A DNA stretch of 7,920 nt from Clostridiaceae bacterium UBA4839. GTDB lineage: Bacteria > Bacillota > Clostridia > Clostridiales > Caloramatoraceae. This document shows positions 6,019 to 7,920 of the stretch, one piece after another; positions within the stretch are counted from its first letter, which is position 1; each line of letters opens with the position of its first letter. Under the pieces are notes generated by a model. That model ran no database searches. It saw only the letters and a list, made by a program, of their open reading frames with translations, and was not told the DNA's origin. The stretch spans positions 1 through 7,920 of the forward strand of contig DHEX01000115.1 of NCBI GenBank assembly GCA_002400085.1. The letters are read 5' to 3'. Both the position numbers and the translations under genes were made by a program.

Positions 6019-6044
6019 ATTAGTGCTAAGTATTAGTGTTAAGT
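6019..6044 (+). repeat. Two tandem 13-bp direct repeats after mglB
   Basis: ATTAGTGCTAAGT (6019-6031) is immediately followed by ATTAGTGTTAAGT (6032-6044), differing at one base. They start 2 nt after the mglB stop codon and run into the intercistronic hairpin. This is most simply a slippage duplication. A regulatory role is possible but unsupported. Confidence 0.7.
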
Positions 6045-6048
6045 ATTT

Positions 6049-6079
6049 TTCAGGGAGTGTAAAGCACTCCCTGAATTTT
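6049..6079 (+). terminator. Intercistronic hairpin with short T run (partial terminator or mRNA-stabilising stem)
   Basis: TTCAGGGAGTG (6049-6059) pairs perfectly with CACTCCCTGAA (6065-6075) around a 5-nt loop and is followed by TTTTA. An 11-bp stem with a short T run between a binding-protein gene and its ATPase gene is typical of differential expression in ABC operons. Some transcripts stop, or are protected from 3' decay, after mglB, while the rest continue into mglA. Complete termination is unlikely because mglA has no clear promoter of its own. Confidence 0.7.
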
Positions 6080-6094
6080 AAATAACAAACAAAT

Positions 6095-6112
6095 ACCGCC
6101 CAGTAGAGCGGT
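6095..6112 (+). other. Small second hairpin upstream of mglA
   Basis: ACCGC (6095-6099) pairs with GCGGT (6108-6112) across an 8-nt loop, ending 8 nt before the mglA ribosome binding site (about AGGTG, 6121-6125). It is weak and short. It could modulate mglA translation or simply be chance. Confidence 0.35.
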
Positions 6113-6130
6113 TTCAAGCGAGGTGTATCT

Positions 6131-7642
6131 ATGCAGCAGGAATATGTTCTCGAAATGAAAAATATATGCAAAAGTTTTCCAGGAGTTAAAGCCTTAGATG
6201 ATATAACTTTAAAAATAAGGCCTGGAACAGTACATGCTCTTGTAGGTGAAAATGGTGCAGGAAAATCAACCTTAATGAAATGCCTGTTTGGTATATATAT
6301 ACCAGATTCTGGGGAAGTAATATTGGATAATAAGAAGGTACAATTTAAAAATACAAAGGATGCACTTGCAAATGGAATTTCTATGATTCAGCAGGAGCTT
6401 CAGCCTATTCCATATAGAACCGTCATGGAAAATATATGGCTCGGCAGATTCCCTATCAAAAAATTTGCAGGTATAAGTGTCGTAGATGAAAAAAAGATGT
6501 ATAAGGATACAGAAGCTTTATTAGAAAATCTTAAACTTGATATAAAACCTGATGTGCTTGTTGCAAAACTATCTGTTTCACAAGCTCAGGGAGTTGAAAT
6601 TGCAAAGGCTGTTTCATATAATTCTAAGGTTATAGTTATGGATGAACCAACTTCATCCCTTACTGATAATGAAGTTGACAACCTATTTAGGATAATTAGG
6701 GAACTGAAAAGTCAAGGTGTTGCAGTAATTTATATTTCTCATAAGATGGAAGAAATAAAAGAAATTGCTGATGATGTAACTATTATGAGAGATGGAAGAT
6801 ATATTGGCACATGGGGAGCAGATGAACTTACAACAGATATGATTATTTCTAAAATGGTAGGAAGAGAGTTAACCAGCAGATTTCCTGAAAGAGAAAACAC
6901 TCCGGGGGAAACTGTCATGAGGATTGAAAACTTTACTTCAATAAATCCAAAGTCATTTAAAAATGTTTCTTTTGAATTAAGACGTGGTGAAATATTAGGT
7001 ATTGGAGGACTTGTGGGAGCTCAAAGAACAGAGCTTGTAGAAGCTATATTTGGGCTAAGACATATTTCAAGCGGGAAATTATATATAAATGATAAAGAAA
7101 TAAAAATTAAAAGCCCAGTGGATGCAAAAGAACAGGGCATTGCTCTTTTAACAGAAGAAAGGCGTTCAACAGGTATATTTCCTGTGCTTTCAGTTGCAGA
7201 CAATGTTTTAATGGCAAGCATTAACAAGTATGTAAAACATAAGTTTATATTAAATAAGAAAAAAAGCTTGAAAGATATAAAAATAAATATCGACAAGCTT
7301 AGAATAAAAACTCCTTCTTATAAAACACAAATACAGTATCTATCCGGAGGGAATCAGCAAAAGGTAATATTTTCAAGATGGCTTCTTATGGATCCTGATA
7401 TTTTAATACTTGATGAGCCTACAAGAGGTATAGATGTAGGGGCAAAATATGAAATCTATACTATTATTGCAGACCTTGCTAAACAAGGGAAGAGTATAAT
7501 AATGATTTCTTCTGAGATGCCTGAACTTATAGGAATGTCTGATAGAATAATGGTAATGTGCTCAGGAAAAGTAAGTGGAATAATTGATGGAAAAGATGCA
7601 AATCAGGAAGATATTATGAAACTTGCAACTAAATTCGCATAA
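6131..7642 (+). CDS. mglA: Galactose/methyl-galactoside ABC importer, double ATP-binding protein
   Basis: This 503-residue protein is the energy-coupling subunit with two fused nucleotide-binding domains, as in E. coli MglA (506 residues). Domain 1 has Walker A GENGAGKST (39-47), the Q loop around Q87-Q88, a signature LSVSQAQ (147-153), Walker B VIVMDEPTSSL (167-177) and the switch histidine H204. Domain 2 begins near 262. It has the family's usual degenerate Walker A GLVGAQRTE (293-301, no lysine), the canonical signature LSGGNQQK (404-411) and Walker B ILILDEPTRGID (424-435). The motif pattern is that of the carbohydrate-uptake CUT2 family, where one site is atypical. The gene follows mglB by 113 nt and precedes mglC by 18 nt. 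The modest GAGGTG ribosome binding site suits lower expression than mglB. Confidence 0.95.
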   Translation: MQQEYVLEMKNICKSFPGVKALDDITLKIRPGTVHALVGENGAGKSTLMKCLFGIYIPDSGEVILDNKKVQFKNTKDALANGISMIQQELQPIPYRTVMENIWLGRFPIKKFAGISVVDEKKMYKDTEALLENLKLDIKPDVLVAKLSVSQAQGVEIAKAVSYNSKVIVMDEPTSSLTDNEVDNLFRIIRELKSQGVAVIYISHKMEEIKEIADDVTIMRDGRYIGTWGADELTTDMIISKMVGRELTSRFPERENTPGETVMRIENFTSINPKSFKNVSFELRRGEILGIGGLVGAQRTELVEAIFGLRHISSGKLYINDKEIKIKSPVDAKEQGIALLTEERRSTGIFPVLSVADNVLMASINKYVKHKFILNKKKSLKDIKINIDKLRIKTPSYKTQIQYLSGGNQQKVIFSRWLLMDPDILILDEPTRGIDVGAKYEIYTIIADLAKQGKSIIMISSEMPELIGMSDRIMVMCSGKVSGIIDGKDANQEDIMKLATKFA

Positions 7643-7660
7643 TGCGGGGGAGGTTTAAAT

Positions 7661-7920
7661 ATGGCAGAAACGAAACCAAAAAAGGTTGTTGTAAATTCAA
7701 GTGGTATTAAAGACTTTGGAAATAAGTATGCAATTTATATTGTCCTTGTGGTATTATTTGTTGCTATAGGCTTAATGGAAAATAGCTTTTTTTCAGTTGG
7801 TAACGTATTAAATATTCTTATTATATCAACTATCAGAATTATAATTGCTTTAGGAGTAAGTAGTGCGCTTATTACAAGAGGGACAGACCTATCAGCAGGG
7901 AGAGTTGTAGGTTTTACCGC
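7661..7920 (+). CDS. mglC: Galactose/methyl-galactoside ABC importer permease, N-terminal 86 residues (cut by window end)
   Basis: This is the start of the membrane subunit that forms the sugar channel with MglA. A very strong ribosome binding site (GGGGGAGG, 7646-7653) lies 7 nt before the ATG. The visible part has a charged cytoplasmic N-terminus (about 1-22) and a first transmembrane helix at about 23-41 (YAIYIVLVVLFVAIGLM). It then reads FFSVGNVLNIL and the family hallmark IRIIIALGVSSALITRGTDL, followed by SAGRVVG. E. coli MglC has a nearly matching block with RIIIALGV and GTDLSAGR, which makes the assignment firm although only about a quarter of the usual length (about 336 residues) is present. 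It is co-transcribed with mglA. The reading frame is open to the last base, so this is truncation by the window and not a broken gene. Confidence 0.93.
   Translation, partial: MAETKPKKVVVNSSGIKDFGNKYAIYIVLVVLFVAIGLMENSFFSVGNVLNILIISTIRIIIALGVSSALITRGTDLSAGRVVGFT

Noticed and set aside
7007..7036. Apparent loss of the Walker A lysine in the second ATPase domain of MglA
   Set aside because: The degenerate GLVGAQRTE form is normal for the second domain of this transporter family and is not evidence of a broken gene.
5678..7296. Minus-strand open frames at 5678-5932, 5986-6171 and 7021-7296
   Set aside because: They lie opposite mglB and mglA coding sequence, and their translations show no family signature.

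Overview
The window looks like chromosomal DNA from a low-GC, Gram-positive member of the Firmicutes, most likely Clostridium or a close relative. Codons are strongly A/T-ending. Ribosome binding sites are strong and G-rich (GAGGGG, AGGGGG, GGGGGAGG). The binding protein is a lipoprotein rather than a free periplasmic protein. Genus and species cannot be fixed from the sequence alone.

Layout. (1) Positions 1-398, minus strand: the first 132 codons of an ECF-type sigma factor gene, with its own ECF-like promoter at about 446-480. (2) Positions 399-550: a divergent intergenic region with back-to-back promoter candidates and two perfect 12-bp palindromes. (3) Positions 551-4597, plus strand: a tightly packed three-gene sensory operon. 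It encodes a membrane-anchored sugar-binding protein without a lipobox, a YesM/LytS-type histidine kinase, and a YesN-type response regulator with an AraC output domain. The genes are separated by 2 nt and then overlap by 8 nt. (4) Positions 4598-4949: a gene-free region in two parts. The first is a fairly GC-rich island (about 48% G+C) of nested stem-loops followed by a perfect 20-bp hairpin. The second is a very A/T-rich promoter segment (about 19% G+C). (5) Positions 4950-7920, plus strand: a galactose/glucose ABC importer operon, mglB (lipoprotein), mglA (double ATPase) and the start of mglC (permease, cut by the window end). A repeat-and-hairpin segment lies between mglB and mglA.

How the genes probably work together. 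The anchored binding protein is inferred to sense a sugar outside the membrane and pass the signal to the kinase's extracellular domain. The kinase would phosphorylate the AraC-type regulator, which would activate the adjacent mglBAC importer. The architecture matches the XylFII-LytS-YesN three-component xylose sensor described in Clostridium beijerinckii, but here it sits beside an importer whose binding protein keeps all the glucose/galactose contact residues and the calcium site of E. coli MglB. The least explained parts are the structured intergenic island at 4601-4800 and the possible link between the ECF sigma factor and the sensor operon. I found no CRISPR array, tRNA, rRNA, transposase gene or clear new defence system.
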